This document shows, in pieces, positions 8,620 to 18,115 of a stretch of 64,000 bases of DNA. How positions within the stretch are numbered: position 1 is the first letter of the stretch; each line of letters opens with the position of its first letter. The stretch comes from Tersicoccus sp. Bi-70 (lineage in GTDB: Bacteria > Actinomycetota > Actinomycetes > Actinomycetales > Micrococcaceae). The stretch lies in contig NZ_MIEU01000011.1 of NCBI RefSeq assembly GCF_001968825.1, positions 492,030 to 556,029 of the forward strand, written 5' to 3'. Both the position numbers and the translations under genes were made by a program. The notes beneath the pieces were generated by a model, which saw only the letters and a program-made list of their open reading frames with translations, was not told where the DNA came from and ran no database searches.

Positions 8620-8678
8620 GATGGTCGTCCTTCCCGGCAGTGGAACTGCCGCGTTCGATACTGTCTTCGTCCAAATAT

Positions 8679-8696
8679 CAGTTGAAGTCTCAACTG
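8679..8696. promoter_or_regulatory. Inverted repeat, probable MarR-type operator
   Basis: CAGTTGA (8679-8685) and TCAACTG (8690-8696) form a perfect 7-bp inverted repeat with spacer AGTC. It lies in the AT-richer gap between the divergent YceI and histidine phosphatase genes, 60 bp from the former start and 64 bp from the latter. TTGA-N4-TCAA is typical of MarR-family sites. No marR gene is adjacent. Confidence 0.5.
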
Positions 8697-8759
8697 TGTA
8701 GTGTCAACCGGGGCCCCGCGGAATCTATTCCCCGCCTCCGGTCTGCGAGACTGGGACCC

Positions 8760-9416
8760 ATGCCCACGGTTCACCTGCTTCGCCACGGCGAGGTGTACAA
8801 CCCCGCCCACGTGCTCTACGGCCGCCTCGACGGATACGGGCTCTCCGACCTCGGCCGGCGGATGGCCGACACCGTGGCCGAGGACTTCGCCCGGCGGGCC
8901 GCGGACGGTGCCGACGTCGTCGTGGTCAAAGCGTCCCCCCTGCTGCGCGCCCAGCAGACCGCCGCTCCGCTCGGCGCCGCCCTCGGGCTGCCCGTGGGCA
9001 CCGAGCCGCGCGTCATCGAGGCGGAGAACCACTTCGAGGGTCTGCGCATGACCCGCGACGAGCTGCGCAGGCCGAAGCACTGGCCCTACCTGATCAACCC
9101 GCTCCGGCCCAGCTGGGGCGAGGCCTACCGGGCGCAGGTGGCCCGCGTGGTCGCGGCCGTGCACGACGTCCGTGCCGAGGCCGAGTCGGCCGGCGGCCCC
9201 GACGCCGAGGCCGTGATGGTCAGCCACCAGCTGCCGATCTGGGTCACCCGGCTCAGCGCCGAGCGGCGTCCGCTCTGGCACGATCCGCGCAAGCGCGAGT
9301 GCGGCCTGGCCTCCGTGACGAGCTTCCACTTCACCGGCGGCGACCTGACCGGGGTGAGCTACCGCGAGCCCGCGGGTGCCCTGCTCTCAGGTGCTGACCA
9401 GCTTCCCGGGGCATAA
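8760..9416 (+). CDS. Histidine phosphatase superfamily protein
   Basis: The 218-residue protein has the phosphoglycerate-mutase-like core: LLRHGEV (catalytic His), SPLLRAQQTA (Arg), the acidic EAENHFEG and VSHQLPIW (second His). It probably dephosphorylates a small molecule; the substrate is not readable. It lies 9 bp upstream of the tlpA start, a conserved actinobacterial arrangement, and is likely cotranscribed with the cytochrome c maturation genes. The ATG at 8760 gives the usual N-terminus directly before the RHG motif. Confidence 0.9.
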   Translation: MPTVHLLRHGEVYNPAHVLYGRLDGYGLSDLGRRMADTVAEDFARRAADGADVVVVKASPLLRAQQTAAPLGAALGLPVGTEPRVIEAENHFEGLRMTRDELRRPKHWPYLINPLRPSWGEAYRAQVARVVAAVHDVRAEAESAGGPDAEAVMVSHQLPIWVTRLSAERRPLWHDPRKRECGLASVTSFHFTGGDLTGVSYREPAGALLSGADQLPGA

Positions 9417-9425
9417 TCCGCGGTG

Positions 9426-10043
9426 ATGTTCTCGCACCACTCCCGCCGTCCGTCCGCCCGCGCCCGCGTGGCCGCTGCCGCGTCACTGCTGCTGCTGACG
9501 GCCCCTGTCCTCGCCGGCTGCGCCGCCAGTGACAGCCTGGCGCAGCAGGCCCGCGCCGGGGACGAGAAGAACTACATCGCCGGTGACGGGTCCGTGCGCG
9601 AGTACGCGGCGGACAACCGCGGCAAGCCCGTCGCCTTCTCCTCGACCCTGTTCGGCGGGAAGACCGTCGACGCGGCCAGCTTCAAGGGCAAGGTCACGGT
9701 GCTGAACTTCTGGTACGCCGGATGCGCACCGTGCCGCGTCGAGGCGAAGGACCTGCAGTCCCTCTACTCCCAGTTCAAGACCTCCGGCGCGCAGTTCTAC
9801 GGCGTCAACGTCCGGGACGAGGAGCCGACGGCCGCCGCCTTCGAGCGCACCTTCGGCACCACGTACCCCTCCTTCGAGGACCGCAACGGCACCGTCCTGC
9901 TGGCCATGACGCAGTACGTGCCGCCGCAGTCGGTACCCACCACCCTGGTGCTGGACAAGCAGGGCCGGGTCAGCGCCCGCATCCTCGGCACGGCCGACAA
10001 GGGCACCTTGAAATCCCTGATCCAGACCGCGCAGCAGTCGTGA
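9426..10043 (+). CDS. tlpA: TlpA/ResA-like thiol-disulfide oxidoreductase lipoprotein
   Basis: This 205-residue exported protein has an N-terminal lipoprotein signal (hydrophobic run then LAGC, lipidated Cys near residue 31). Its thioredoxin domain carries the active site WYAGCAPC, and the cis-Pro lies in SVPTTLVLD. It should keep apocytochrome c haem-binding cysteines reduced on the outer membrane face, receiving electrons from CcdA. Its stop overlaps the ccdA GTG start. First clearly system II gene of the operon. Confidence 0.88.
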   Translation: MFSHHSRRPSARARVAAAASLLLLTAPVLAGCAASDSLAQQARAGDEKNYIAGDGSVREYAADNRGKPVAFSSTLFGGKTVDAASFKGKVTVLNFWYAGCAPCRVEAKDLQSLYSQFKTSGAQFYGVNVRDEEPTAAAFERTFGTTYPSFEDRNGTVLLAMTQYVPPQSVPTTLVLDKQGRVSARILGTADKGTLKSLIQTAQQS

Positions 10044-10828
10044 TCCCGCCCGCTGCCGGTCCGCTGAGCGTTCCCGCCGCGGCCAACTCCTTCGCCGAGG
10101 CCGCCTGGGGCGGGTCCATGCTCGTCGCCGTGCCCGTCGCGATGCTCGCCGGGCTCGTCTCCTTCGCCTCGCCGTGCGTGCTGCCCCTGGTCCCCGGCTA
10201 CCTCGGCTACGTGACCGGCCTGACCGGCGCGGACCTGCAGGACCACCGCCGCGGCCGCGTCCTCGCCGGCGTCGGGCTGTTCGTGCTCGGGTTCTCCGTG
10301 GTGTTCGTGCTGATCGGCGCGGTGTTCGGCCAGGCCGGCGCATGGCTGAAGGGCGCCCCCTGGGTCTCGCAGCTGCTCGGCCTCGTCGTCGTCGTGATGG
10401 GCGTCGTGTTCATGGGCGGCTTCGCCCGGCTGCAGGGGGAGCGGCGCATCCACGCCCGCCCGCCGGCCGGCCTGTGGGGAGCCCCGGTGCTCGGTCTGAC
10501 CTTCGCGCTCGGCTGGGCGCCCTGCATCGGCCCGACGTTCGCCGCCGTCCAGGCCCTCTCCTTCTCCGACGGCGCCGGCGCCGTCCGCGGCGCGTGGCTG
10601 ACCCTGTTCTACTGCCTCGGCCTGGGCGTGCCCTTCCTGCTGATCGCCCTGGCCCTGCGCCGCAGCGCGAGCGCGCTCGCCGTCCTGCGGCGGCACCGGC
10701 TGGCCATCCAGCGGATCGGCGGGGGCCTGCTCATCGTCGTCGGCCTGCTCATGGTCACCGGGGTGTGGAACACCTGGGTGGCCGCCCTGCAGGCCTGGTT
10801 CTCCGATTCCGTGAGGTTGCCGATTTGA
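10040..10828 (+). CDS. ccdA: Cytochrome c biogenesis protein CcdA
   Basis: A 262-residue membrane protein of the DsbD/CcdA family with six transmembrane segments and paired cysteines in FASPCVLPLVPGYL and GWAPCIGPT. It carries reducing equivalents from cytoplasmic thioredoxin across the membrane to TlpA/ResA. Translation starts at GTG 10040 inside the tlpA stop (GTGA overlap), and its TGA overlaps the TTG start of resB, so the whole operon is translationally coupled. Confidence 0.93.
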   Translation: MIPPAAGPLSVPAAANSFAEAAWGGSMLVAVPVAMLAGLVSFASPCVLPLVPGYLGYVTGLTGADLQDHRRGRVLAGVGLFVLGFSVVFVLIGAVFGQAGAWLKGAPWVSQLLGLVVVVMGVVFMGGFARLQGERRIHARPPAGLWGAPVLGLTFALGWAPCIGPTFAAVQALSFSDGAGAVRGAWLTLFYCLGLGVPFLLIALALRRSASALAVLRRHRLAIQRIGGGLLIVVGLLMVTGVWNTWVAALQAWFSDSVRLPI

Positions 10829-12564
10829 CACCGCAGAAGACCGATCCGACCACCGGCGACGCGTCCGCGTCCGCTCCCGGGGCCACCGCCGCATCCCGCG
10901 GGTCCCGTGGCGGGTCCGCGCGCGACGGCGGTCCCGCGCTGCCGCGGCTCGGCTTCCTCGGCTCCCTGCGCTGGGCCTGGCGCCAGCTGACCAGCATGCG
11001 CGTGGCGCTGATGCTCCTGCTGCTGCTGGCCGTCGCCGCCGTGCCCGGGTCGATCTTCCCGCAGCGGCCGTCGAACCCCGCCACCGTCACCGCGTACCTG
11101 CAGAACAATCCGGTCACCGGGCCGTGGCTCGACCGCTTCCAGTTCTTCGACGTGTACGCGTCCGTCTGGTTCTCCGCGATCTACCTCCTGCTGTTCGTCT
11201 CGCTGATCGGCTGCGTGGTGCCGCGCAGCATCGCGCACCTCAAGGCGCTGCGCCAGCCGCCGCCGAGGACGCCGCGCCGGCTGTCCCGGATGCCGCAGTA
11301 CGGCACGCTCGTCGTGCCGGCCGAGGCGGGGACCGGCGCCGCGGACGTCGCGCGCCGGGCCGCGGCGGTGCTCAAGCGCCGCGGCTACCGGGTGCGGCTG
11401 CAGGACCTCGACGGGGACCGTCCCTCCGCGGCGGCCGAACGCGGCTACCTGCGCGAGACCGGCAACCTGATCTTCCACACCGCGCTGATCGGGGTGCTCG
11501 TCTCCGTCGCCGTCGGCGGCCTGTTCGGCTACCGCGGGCAGCGGACCCTCGTCGAGGGCGACAGCTTCGTCAACACCCTCGTCGGCTACGACTCCTTCAA
11601 CCCGGGTACCAACTTCGCGGACGACCACCTCGACCCGTTCTCGCTGCAGCTGGACAAGTTCGACGTCACGTTCGACCGCGAGTCCACCTCCCACTACGGG
11701 CAGCCGATCGACTTCAACGCCCACCTGACGACCCGCGAGACGCCGTCGTCGTCCCCGGTGAAGCACGACCTCAAGGTCAACTCCCCGGTGGAGCTCGGCG
11801 GCAGCAGCGTCTACCTGGTCGGCAACGGGTACGCGCCGGTCGTCACCGTGCGCGACGGCGAGGGCAAGGTGGCGTGGAGCGGCCCGGTGGTCAGCACCCC
11901 GACCGACGCCATGTACACCTCGGCCTTCGTCCTCAAGGTGCCCGACGCGAAGCCCCAGCAGCTCTCCTTCGTCGGCTTCTTCCTGCCGACGGCGGTGGCC
12001 GGCGCGGACAAGGTGGCCTTCTCCGGGGACCCGGATCCGCTGCTGCCCCAGCTCAACCTCAACTCCTTCAAGGGTGACCTCGGGCTGAACAACGGGGTGC
12101 CGACCTCGGTCTTCGCCCTGGACACCTCCAAGCTCACCCCGGTCAACGCCCGCAACCTCCCCGCGGGCGGCATCGTCCTCGACGGGTCGCGGGCCACGCA
12201 GAAGCTGCCCGGCGGGCTCGGCTCCATCACCTTCGAGGGCGTCAAGCGCTACATCGCCATCGACGTGCGGCACGACCCGGGCCAGATCGGTGCGCTGGTG
12301 TTCTCCACCGCCGCGCTGCTCGGCCTGATCGGCTCCCTGTTCGTGCCCCGCCGTCGCGCGTGGGTGCGCGCGGGCCGGGCCGAGGACGGCCGCGTGATGG
12401 TCGAGTACGGGCTGCTCGCGCGCGGCGAGGACCACCGGCTGGAACGAGCACGCCAGGCCCTGGGCCAGGCGCTCGACGACGACCTGGTGGCCGATCGCGC
12501 GCGGAGCGGGAAGAATGACGCCGGGGGCAACACCGGCGACGATCGTCGAACGACAGGACTGTGA
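10825..12564 (+). CDS. resB: Cytochrome c synthesis protein ResB
   Basis: A 579-residue ResB/Ccs1 protein. After a disordered Ala/Gly-rich N-terminus come hydrophobic segments (MRVALMLLLLLAVAAVPGS, FSAIYLLLFVSLIGCVV, IFHTALIGVLVSVAVGGLFG), a large external domain and a C-terminal segment (IGALVFSTAALLGLIGSLF). With CcsB it exports haem and ligates it to apocytochrome c. TTG 10825 overlapping the ccdA stop is the best start; frames further upstream belong to ccdA. The C-terminus overlaps ccsB by one base. Confidence 0.92.
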   Translation: MTPQKTDPTTGDASASAPGATAASRGSRGGSARDGGPALPRLGFLGSLRWAWRQLTSMRVALMLLLLLAVAAVPGSIFPQRPSNPATVTAYLQNNPVTGPWLDRFQFFDVYASVWFSAIYLLLFVSLIGCVVPRSIAHLKALRQPPPRTPRRLSRMPQYGTLVVPAEAGTGAADVARRAAAVLKRRGYRVRLQDLDGDRPSAAAERGYLRETGNLIFHTALIGVLVSVAVGGLFGYRGQRTLVEGDSFVNTLVGYDSFNPGTNFADDHLDPFSLQLDKFDVTFDRESTSHYGQPIDFNAHLTTRETPSSSPVKHDLKVNSPVELGGSSVYLVGNGYAPVVTVRDGEGKVAWSGPVVSTPTDAMYTSAFVLKVPDAKPQQLSFVGFFLPTAVAGADKVAFSGDPDPLLPQLNLNSFKGDLGLNNGVPTSVFALDTSKLTPVNARNLPAGGIVLDGSRATQKLPGGLGSITFEGVKRYIAIDVRHDPGQIGALVFSTAALLGLIGSLFVPRRRAWVRAGRAEDGRVMVEYGLLARGEDHRLERARQALGQALDDDLVADRARSGKNDAGGNTGDDRRTTGL

Positions 12565-13613
12565 TGGGAATCAACGAGACCCTCGGCCAGTACAGCGAGC
12601 TGTTCATGCTCTCGGCCGCGTTCGTCTACCTCGTGGCGTTCGTCGCCTTCGCGTGGGACATGGCGTCGAGCTCGAAGACTCTGCGCGCCATCGACGCGCG
12701 CGCCGCGGCGGCCGCGACCGAGCGCACCCGTGAACGCACCCCGGCGATGGCGGGCGGCGGCGGCGAGCGGCCGGTGCACCCCGCAGGCACGGGTCCGGAC
12801 GGTCACGTGCAGGCCGACACCGTGCCGCGCGAGGACCTGCGCTACACCGGTGCTCGTCGCCGGGCGGCCCGGATCGGGGTCGCCATGACGACCCTCGCGT
12901 TCGTCATCCACGCCGCCGCGGTGATCACCCGTGGCGTGGCCGCGGCCCGGGTGCCGTGGGGCAACATGTACGAGTTCTGCACGACCGGCGCCCTCATCGT
13001 CGCCGGGGTGTTCCTTCTCTTCCTGATCCGCCGCGACCTGCGCTTCCTCGGCACCTTCGTCGTCGGTCTCGTGCTCATCATGCTGTGTGCGGCCACCATC
13101 GCGTTCCGCACGCCCGTGGCGCACCTGATCCCGGCGCTGCAGAGCTACTGGCTCGTCATCCACGTCTCCGTGGCGGTGTTCTCCTCGGCGCTGTTCACGC
13201 TCTCCTTCTGCATGAGCGTCCTACAGCTGCTCCAGGCGCGTCGCGAGGCCGCGATCGCGGAGGGCCGCACGCCGCGGATGTCGTTCCTCGGCCGCGTGCC
13301 CACCGCGCTGACGCTGGAGAACGGCGCCTACCGGATCAACGCCGTCGGCTTCGTGTTCTGGACCTTCACCCTGATGGCCGGTGCGATCTGGGCCGAGCAC
13401 GCGTGGGGCCGGTACTGGGGCTGGGACCCCAAGGAGGTCTGGACCTTCGTCATCTGGACCGTCTACGCCGGCTACCTGCACGCGCGGGCGACCCGCGGCT
13501 GGACCGGGACGCGGGCGGCCTGGCTCTCGATCGTCGGCTACCTGTGCGTGATCGTGAACTTCACCATCGTCAACACGGTCTTCGCGGGCCTGCACTCCTA
13601 CTCGGGACTGTGA
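12564..13613 (+). CDS. ccsB: Cytochrome c biogenesis protein CcsB/ResC
   Basis: A 349-residue haem handling protein. The tryptophan-rich WWD motif WGRYWGWDPKEVW is clear in the C-terminal half and marks the haem-binding external loop, with hydrophobic helices and conserved histidines on either side. It forms the haem-export and synthetase complex with ResB. ATG 12564 shares its A with the resB stop (TGATG); GTG 12561 is an alternative. A strong terminator 45 bp downstream ends the operon. Confidence 0.93.
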   Translation: MGINETLGQYSELFMLSAAFVYLVAFVAFAWDMASSSKTLRAIDARAAAAATERTRERTPAMAGGGGERPVHPAGTGPDGHVQADTVPREDLRYTGARRRAARIGVAMTTLAFVIHAAAVITRGVAAARVPWGNMYEFCTTGALIVAGVFLLFLIRRDLRFLGTFVVGLVLIMLCAATIAFRTPVAHLIPALQSYWLVIHVSVAVFSSALFTLSFCMSVLQLLQARREAAIAEGRTPRMSFLGRVPTALTLENGAYRINAVGFVFWTFTLMAGAIWAEHAWGRYWGWDPKEVWTFVIWTVYAGYLHARATRGWTGTRAAWLSIVGYLCVIVNFTIVNTVFAGLHSYSGL

Positions 13614-13658
13614 GCCGCTGATCGGATCCTGCCGAGCAGGGTCCGCCCGGACATGACG

Positions 13659-13690
13659 GAAGCCCCCGCCCGGGTTCGGGCGGGGGCTTC
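13659..13690 (+). terminator. Strong terminator after the cytochrome c maturation operon
   Basis: GAAGCCCCCGCCCG (13659-13672) and CGGGCGGGGGCTTC (13677-13690) form a perfect 14-bp stem with a GGTT loop. It may serve only the ccsB side, since the next gene on the opposite strand ends 166 bp away. Confidence 0.85.
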
Positions 13691-13855
13691 GTCGTCGGTG
13701 GGTGTGGTCGGTGCCGCTTCTCCCGGATCGCTCACGGTTCGCATCTGATCCCACCGAGCGGCGGTGCATTCCGGGACGGGGTGCTCTGTCCCGATCGAGG
13801 GCCGCACTGTTCGGGACCAGATGGGAGTGGTCGCGGCGGCAGTGGAGCCCGCTGG

Positions 13856-14314
13856 TCAGGAGCCGGTGACCTCGTCCGGTCCGGTGCCGGCGGACCCCTG
13901 CGCGGGGTTGTGGCCGTTGCGGTCGGGACGCTGATCGCGGTGCGGATCCGCGGCCGGACGCTCACCCTCGGGCTTCGGCGTCTCCGCCGCACGCTGCGCC
14001 GCGGCCCGCTCCGCCGCACGATCGGCGGCCTGCTGGGCCGCGCGCTCCCGGCGACGACGCTCGGCGAGGTCGGAGAGGAAGCGGGGGTCGTCGTCGGGCG
14101 CCAGCGGCCGGGCGATCGGAGCGGCCGACGCGGGCACGGCCTGCGGCCGGCCGAAGAGGAACCAGAGGACGATGCCGATGACCGGCAGCACCAGGATGAC
14201 GAGGAACCAGATCCCCTTCGGCATGGCTCGCACGTGGTTGCCGTCGGACCGCACACAGTCGACGAGCGTGTAGATCATCGCGATCGCCAGCAGGGCGAAC
14301 GGCAGGTAACGCAT
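13856..14314 (-). CDS. Small membrane protein with a PLDc_N domain
   Basis: The 152-residue protein has two transmembrane segments at the N-terminus (YLPFALLAIAMIYTLVDCV and GIWFLVILVLPVIGIVLWFLFG), the pattern of the phospholipase D nuclease N-terminal domain. The rest is a charged Arg/Ala/Glu-rich, probably coiled or disordered tail. Such proteins are conserved near menaquinone and cytochrome genes in actinobacteria, without a known role. It is divergent from the DUF4229 gene. Confidence 0.75.
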   Translation of the reverse strand: MRYLPFALLAIAMIYTLVDCVRSDGNHVRAMPKGIWFLVILVLPVIGIVLWFLFGRPQAVPASAAPIARPLAPDDDPRFLSDLAERRRRERAAQQAADRAAERAAAQRAAETPKPEGERPAADPHRDQRPDRNGHNPAQGSAGTGPDEVTGS

Positions 14315-14397
14315 GCCGAGAGTGTAGTCGCGGCGTCTGGATGTCGGCTGGGTGATCGCCGACCGGCTCGACGAGGACCGGCGACTAGAATGGCGCG

Positions 14398-14859
14398 GTG
14401 GCTCTTCTGAAGTATTCCGCCGCCCGGCTCGGCCTCGTCGTCCTGATCTTCGTGCTCGGCCTGCTGCTGCACCTCGGCGTCGTGATGTCGATGATCGTGG
14501 CGCTCGTCGCCTCGTTCTGCATCAGCTACCTCTTCTTCGGGCGGATGCGCGACGCCGCCGCCTCGCAGGTCGGCAACCGCATCACCGGTCGCACGGGCCG
14601 CCGCTCGCGGACCGAGCTGGACGACGCCGCCGCGGAGGACAGCTACTGGGACGACCACGAGCAGACGGCCGAGCCGGCCGAATGGACGGCCGGCACCGAC
14701 GCGCGGGCGCAGGGCAGCACCGCCGTCGGCACCGACCCCCACAGCGGCACGACCCACGGCGCGGACGACGGTGCCGTTCGGCATGACGCCGGTCGGGATG
14801 ACGCCGGTCGCGCTGACGCTGTCCAGGACGACTCCGTGCAGCGGCGCCGCGGCGCCTGA
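14398..14859 (+). CDS. DUF4229 family membrane protein
   Basis: A 153-residue protein with two N-terminal hydrophobic helices (LGLVVLIFVLGLLLHLG and MSMIVALVASFCISYLFF) followed by a long hydrophilic, Asp/Thr/Ala-rich tail. It matches the DUF4229 pattern, found in actinobacteria beside menA. The C-terminal tail has a short HDAGRDDAGRADA-type repeat. GTG 14398 is the start. Function unknown. Confidence 0.78.
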   Translation: MALLKYSAARLGLVVLIFVLGLLLHLGVVMSMIVALVASFCISYLFFGRMRDAAASQVGNRITGRTGRRSRTELDDAAAEDSYWDDHEQTAEPAEWTAGTDARAQGSTAVGTDPHSGTTHGADDGAVRHDAGRDDAGRADAVQDDSVQRRRGA

Positions 14860-14894
14860 CCCCGTCGTCGTCCCGTCGGCATTCCGCGGGTCCG

Positions 14895-15782
14895 TCAGAC
14901 GGCGAGGTCGAGCAGGATGCCGACCGTGAACAGCACGCTCCAGGCGAGGTTGATGATGCCCGTCTGCTTGAGCACGGGAATGAGCTCGGCCCGTTCGGTG
15001 GCCGTCAGCACCCGGCGGCAGGCGGGGACGCACACCGGGGCCAGCAGCAGCACGATCAGCAGCCACGGGTGCGCCGGCGCCACGGTCAGCACCAGCAGCA
15101 GAGCGACGGCGAGCATCCCGACGTAGGTGGTGCGGGCCGCGCGGTCGCCGAGCCGCACCGCCAGGGTGCGCTTGCCGACCTCGCGGTCCGTCGGGATGTC
15201 CCGGATGTTGTTGGCCATCAGCAGGGCGGTCGCGATCAGTCCGGTGGCGACGGCGGCGACGACGGCCGGCCCGCTGATCGTCAGGGCCTGCGTGTAGGTG
15301 GTGCCCAGCGCGGCGACGAGCCCGAAGAACACGAACACGAACACCTCGCCGAGGCCGTGGTACCCGTAGGGGCGTGACCCGCCGGTGTAGTACCAGGCCG
15401 CCACGACGGACGCGGCGCCGACCAGCAGCACCCACCAGGTCCCGCTGAGCACCACGAGGAGCAGCCCCGCGACCATGGCCGCGCCGAAGCAGGCGAAGGC
15501 GGCGCGCTTGACCGCGGCGGGGGAGGCGGCCCCGGAGCCGACCAGGCGCAGCGGGCCGACCCGGGCGTCGTCGGTGCCGCGGATGCCGTCCGAGTAGTCG
15601 TTGGCGTAGTTGACGCCCACCTGCAGGAGCAGGGCGACGACGAGCGCGAGCAGCGCCCGCACCGGGTGGAACGCCCCGAGCCCGGCCGCCGCGGCGGACC
15701 CGGCGATCACCGGAGCCATCGCCATCGGCAGGGTCCGCAGCCGCGCTCCCTCCACCCACTGGGCCGTGGTCGCCACGCTCAT
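14895..15782 (-). CDS. menA: 1,4-dihydroxy-2-naphthoate polyprenyltransferase
   Basis: A 295-residue UbiA-family membrane prenyltransferase. The two Asp-rich Mg-diphosphate motifs are NYANDYSDGIRGTD and NNIRDIPTDREVGKRTLA, with about eight or nine helices overall. It attaches the polyprenyl chain to 1,4-dihydroxy-2-naphthoate in menaquinone synthesis. ATG 15782 overlaps the menE stop (ATGA), so it is the last gene of a menB-menE-menA operon. Confidence 0.94.
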   Translation of the reverse strand: MSVATTAQWVEGARLRTLPMAMAPVIAGSAAAAGLGAFHPVRALLALVVALLLQVGVNYANDYSDGIRGTDDARVGPLRLVGSGAASPAAVKRAAFACFGAAMVAGLLLVVLSGTWWVLLVGAASVVAAWYYTGGSRPYGYHGLGEVFVFVFFGLVAALGTTYTQALTISGPAVVAAVATGLIATALLMANNIRDIPTDREVGKRTLAVRLGDRAARTTYVGMLAVALLLVLTVAPAHPWLLIVLLLAPVCVPACRRVLTATERAELIPVLKQTGIINLAWSVLFTVGILLDLAV

Positions 15783-17014
15783 GCCTCCTGTCCGGCCCGC
15801 GGGGCCGTCGTCGTCGTTGCTGGTGTCGTCGCTGTGGTCAGCTGCCGGATCATCCGCTGCCGGTCGGGTTTGCCGGTCTGGAGCATCGGCAGGGCGTCGG
15901 TGACGCGCAGGATCTTCGGGGTGAGCCGGGCCCCGAGCCGTCCGGCCACGTAGGCGCGGACCGCCTCGGGTGTCGCCGAGCCCGCGACCCAGGCCGCCAC
16001 CTGCTGGCCCCACACCGGGTCGGGGAGGCCGGTGACGAACGCGTCGCGCACGCCGGGCAGTTCCTCGATGGTCTGCGCCAGGACGGTCGCGGAGACCTTG
16101 AGGCCGCCGGTGTTGATGACGTCGTCCGCGCGGCCGGTGACGGTGAGAACGCCGTCCGTCAGGGTGCCGGTGTCGCTGGTGGTGAACCAGCGGGTCCCGT
16201 CCCGCTCCGTGAAGGCCGCGGCGGTGCGCACCGGGTCGCCCAGGTATCCGCCGGCGACGACGGGGCCGCCGAGCCGGATCACGCCGTCGGCCAGGTCCAC
16301 GCGGACCCCGGCCAGGGCCACGCCGTCGTACACGCAGCCGCCGCAGGTCTCGCTCATCCCGTAGGTGGTGATCACCCGGGCACCGGTGTCGCGGACGCGG
16401 CGCAGCAGGGCCGCATCGGCACGGGCGCCGCCGAGCAGGATCGCGTCCAGTGCGCCGAGCGCGGCCGCGTTGGCCGCCCGTTCGGCGTCGTCGACGGGCC
16501 GGCCGGGAGCGCCGTCGATCAGCAGGGCGAGCTGCGCCGGCACCATCGAGGCATAGCGGCGGGCGCCGTCCAACCCGGACCCGTCCATCCGGTCCACCGC
16601 GGCGCGGAAGGCGGTGCCGTCGAACGGCGCGTCGTCGGGGACCACCACGGGCCGGGTGCCGTCGAGGATCGAGCGGGAGAGCACCTGCAGGCCGGCGACG
16701 TAGTGTCCGGGCAGGGCGAGCAGCCACTGCCCGGAGCCGCCGAGGACGGCGCGGGTGGCGTCCGCGGAAGCGTGCAGGGCCGCGGCGGGCAGCAGGGTGT
16801 GCTTGGGGGCGCCCGTCGACCCGGAGGTGGAGACGATCGCCGCGGTCCCGTCGGGCACACCGGTTCGCTCGGCCAGGGCCGTGACGGTGGCGAGGAGTTC
16901 CGGGTCGGGGGAGGCGACCACGGCGGGGCCGCCGTCCAGTGCCGCCGCGAGCGGGCCGAGCAGGGCGAGCGGGTCGGTACCGCGGGGGGTGTGCAGGGAG
17001 GTCAGGCCGGTCAC
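15779..17014 (-). CDS. menE: o-Succinylbenzoate-CoA ligase
   Basis: A 411-residue adenylate-forming enzyme, shorter than average as is usual for actinobacterial MenE. The phosphate-binding loop is STSGSTGAPK; later motifs are TTYGMSETCGG, SDTGTL, GRADDVINTGGLKVS and the catalytic Lys in LQTGKPDRQRM. It activates o-succinylbenzoate with ATP and CoA. It lies 16 bp after menB and overlaps menA, which fixes its pathway. Confidence 0.93.
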   Translation of the reverse strand: MTGLTSLHTPRGTDPLALLGPLAAALDGGPAVVASPDPELLATVTALAERTGVPDGTAAIVSTSGSTGAPKHTLLPAAALHASADATRAVLGGSGQWLLALPGHYVAGLQVLSRSILDGTRPVVVPDDAPFDGTAFRAAVDRMDGSGLDGARRYASMVPAQLALLIDGAPGRPVDDAERAANAAALGALDAILLGGARADAALLRRVRDTGARVITTYGMSETCGGCVYDGVALAGVRVDLADGVIRLGGPVVAGGYLGDPVRTAAAFTERDGTRWFTTSDTGTLTDGVLTVTGRADDVINTGGLKVSATVLAQTIEELPGVRDAFVTGLPDPVWGQQVAAWVAGSATPEAVRAYVAGRLGARLTPKILRVTDALPMLQTGKPDRQRMIRQLTTATTPATTTTAPRAGQEA

Positions 17015-17030
17015 GGGTGCGCGCGCCGCC

Positions 17031-18005
17031 TCAGAAGTAGTGCGGGAAGCGCGACCAGTCCGGGTCCCGCTTGGCCAGGAACGCGTCGCGGCCCTCGACG
17101 GCCTCGTCGGTCATGTAGCCCAGCCGGGTCGCCTCTCCGGCGAACACCTGCTGGCCGAACAGGCCGTCGTCGGGCAGGTTGAAGGCGAACTTGAGCATGC
17201 GGATCGCCTGCGGGGACTGCCGGGCGATGTCCGCGGCGTACGCCAGGGCCGTGCGCTCGAGGTCCGCGTGGTCGACGGCCTCATTGACGGCGCCCATCCG
17301 CACCATGTCCTCGGCCGAGTACTCCCGGGCGAGGAAGAAGATCGCGCGGGCGGCCTTCTGGCCGACCTGCCGGGCCAGCAGGGCCGAGCCGTACCCGGCG
17401 TCGTACGAGCCCACCGTCGCGTCGGTCTGCTTGAACTTGCCGTGCTGGCGGGAGGCGATGGTCAGGTCGCAGACGACGTGCAGACTGTGACCGCCGCCGG
17501 CCGCCCAGCCGTTGACGACGGCGATGACGACCTTCGGCATGGTCCGGATCAGGCGCTGCACCTCGAGGATGTGCAGCCGGCCGGCCCGGGCCGGGTCCAC
17601 GGTCTCGGACGTCTCGCCCTCGGCGTAGCGGTAGCCGTCCCGGCCCCGGATCCGCTGGTCGCCGCCGGAGCAGAAGGAGTGGCCGCCGTCCTTGGGGGAG
17701 GGGCCGTTGCCGGTCAGCAGCACGGTGCCGACGTCGGGCGTCATCCGGGCGTGGTCCAGCGCGCGGTACAGCTCGTCCACGGTGTGGGGGCGGAAGGCGT
17801 TGCGCACCTCGGGCCGGTCGAAGGCGATGCGCACGGTCGGCAGGTCCGTCACGACGGCGCCGTCGGCGTCGCGCTCGACCTGCCGGTGATAGGTGACATC
17901 GGTGAAGTCGAAGCCCTCGACCACCCGCCACTGCTGCGGGTCGAAGAGATCGGAGACGGAGGCGGGGAGCTGGTCCCGCCGCGGGGGGTTCGGCTCGCCT
18001 GGCAT
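17031..18005 (-). CDS. menB: 1,4-Dihydroxy-2-naphthoyl-CoA synthase
   Basis: A 324-residue crotonase-fold enzyme that closes the second ring in menaquinone synthesis. Crotonase oxyanion motifs are visible ([11 protein letters not shown] and [13 protein letters not shown]), together with the MenB-specific [10 protein letters not shown] and a C-terminal WSRFPHYF tail. ATG 18005 is preferred over GTG 18011 because GCGGGG lies upstream at suitable spacing. First gene of the menB-menE-menA operon, divergent from ldh. Confidence 0.94.
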   Translation of the reverse strand: MPGEPNPPRRDQLPASVSDLFDPQQWRVVEGFDFTDVTYHRQVERDADGAVVTDLPTVRIAFDRPEVRNAFRPHTVDELYRALDHARMTPDVGTVLLTGNGPSPKDGGHSFCSGGDQRIRGRDGYRYAEGETSETVDPARAGRLHILEVQRLIRTMPKVVIAVVNGWAAGGGHSLHVVCDLTIASRQHGKFKQTDATVGSYDAGYGSALLARQVGQKAARAIFFLAREYSAEDMVRMGAVNEAVDHADLERTALAYAADIARQSPQAIRMLKFAFNLPDDGLFGQQVFAGEATRLGYMTDEAVEGRDAFLAKRDPDWSRFPHYF

Positions 18006-18115
18006 CGTCACCCCGCAAGTCTAGTAGCGCGGCGATGGCTCCCTTTTCTAGGCTGATGACCGAGCCGCCCGGTGCGGACGGCCCCGGCTCCAGCCTCGAG
18101 AGGGAGTGGATCGTC

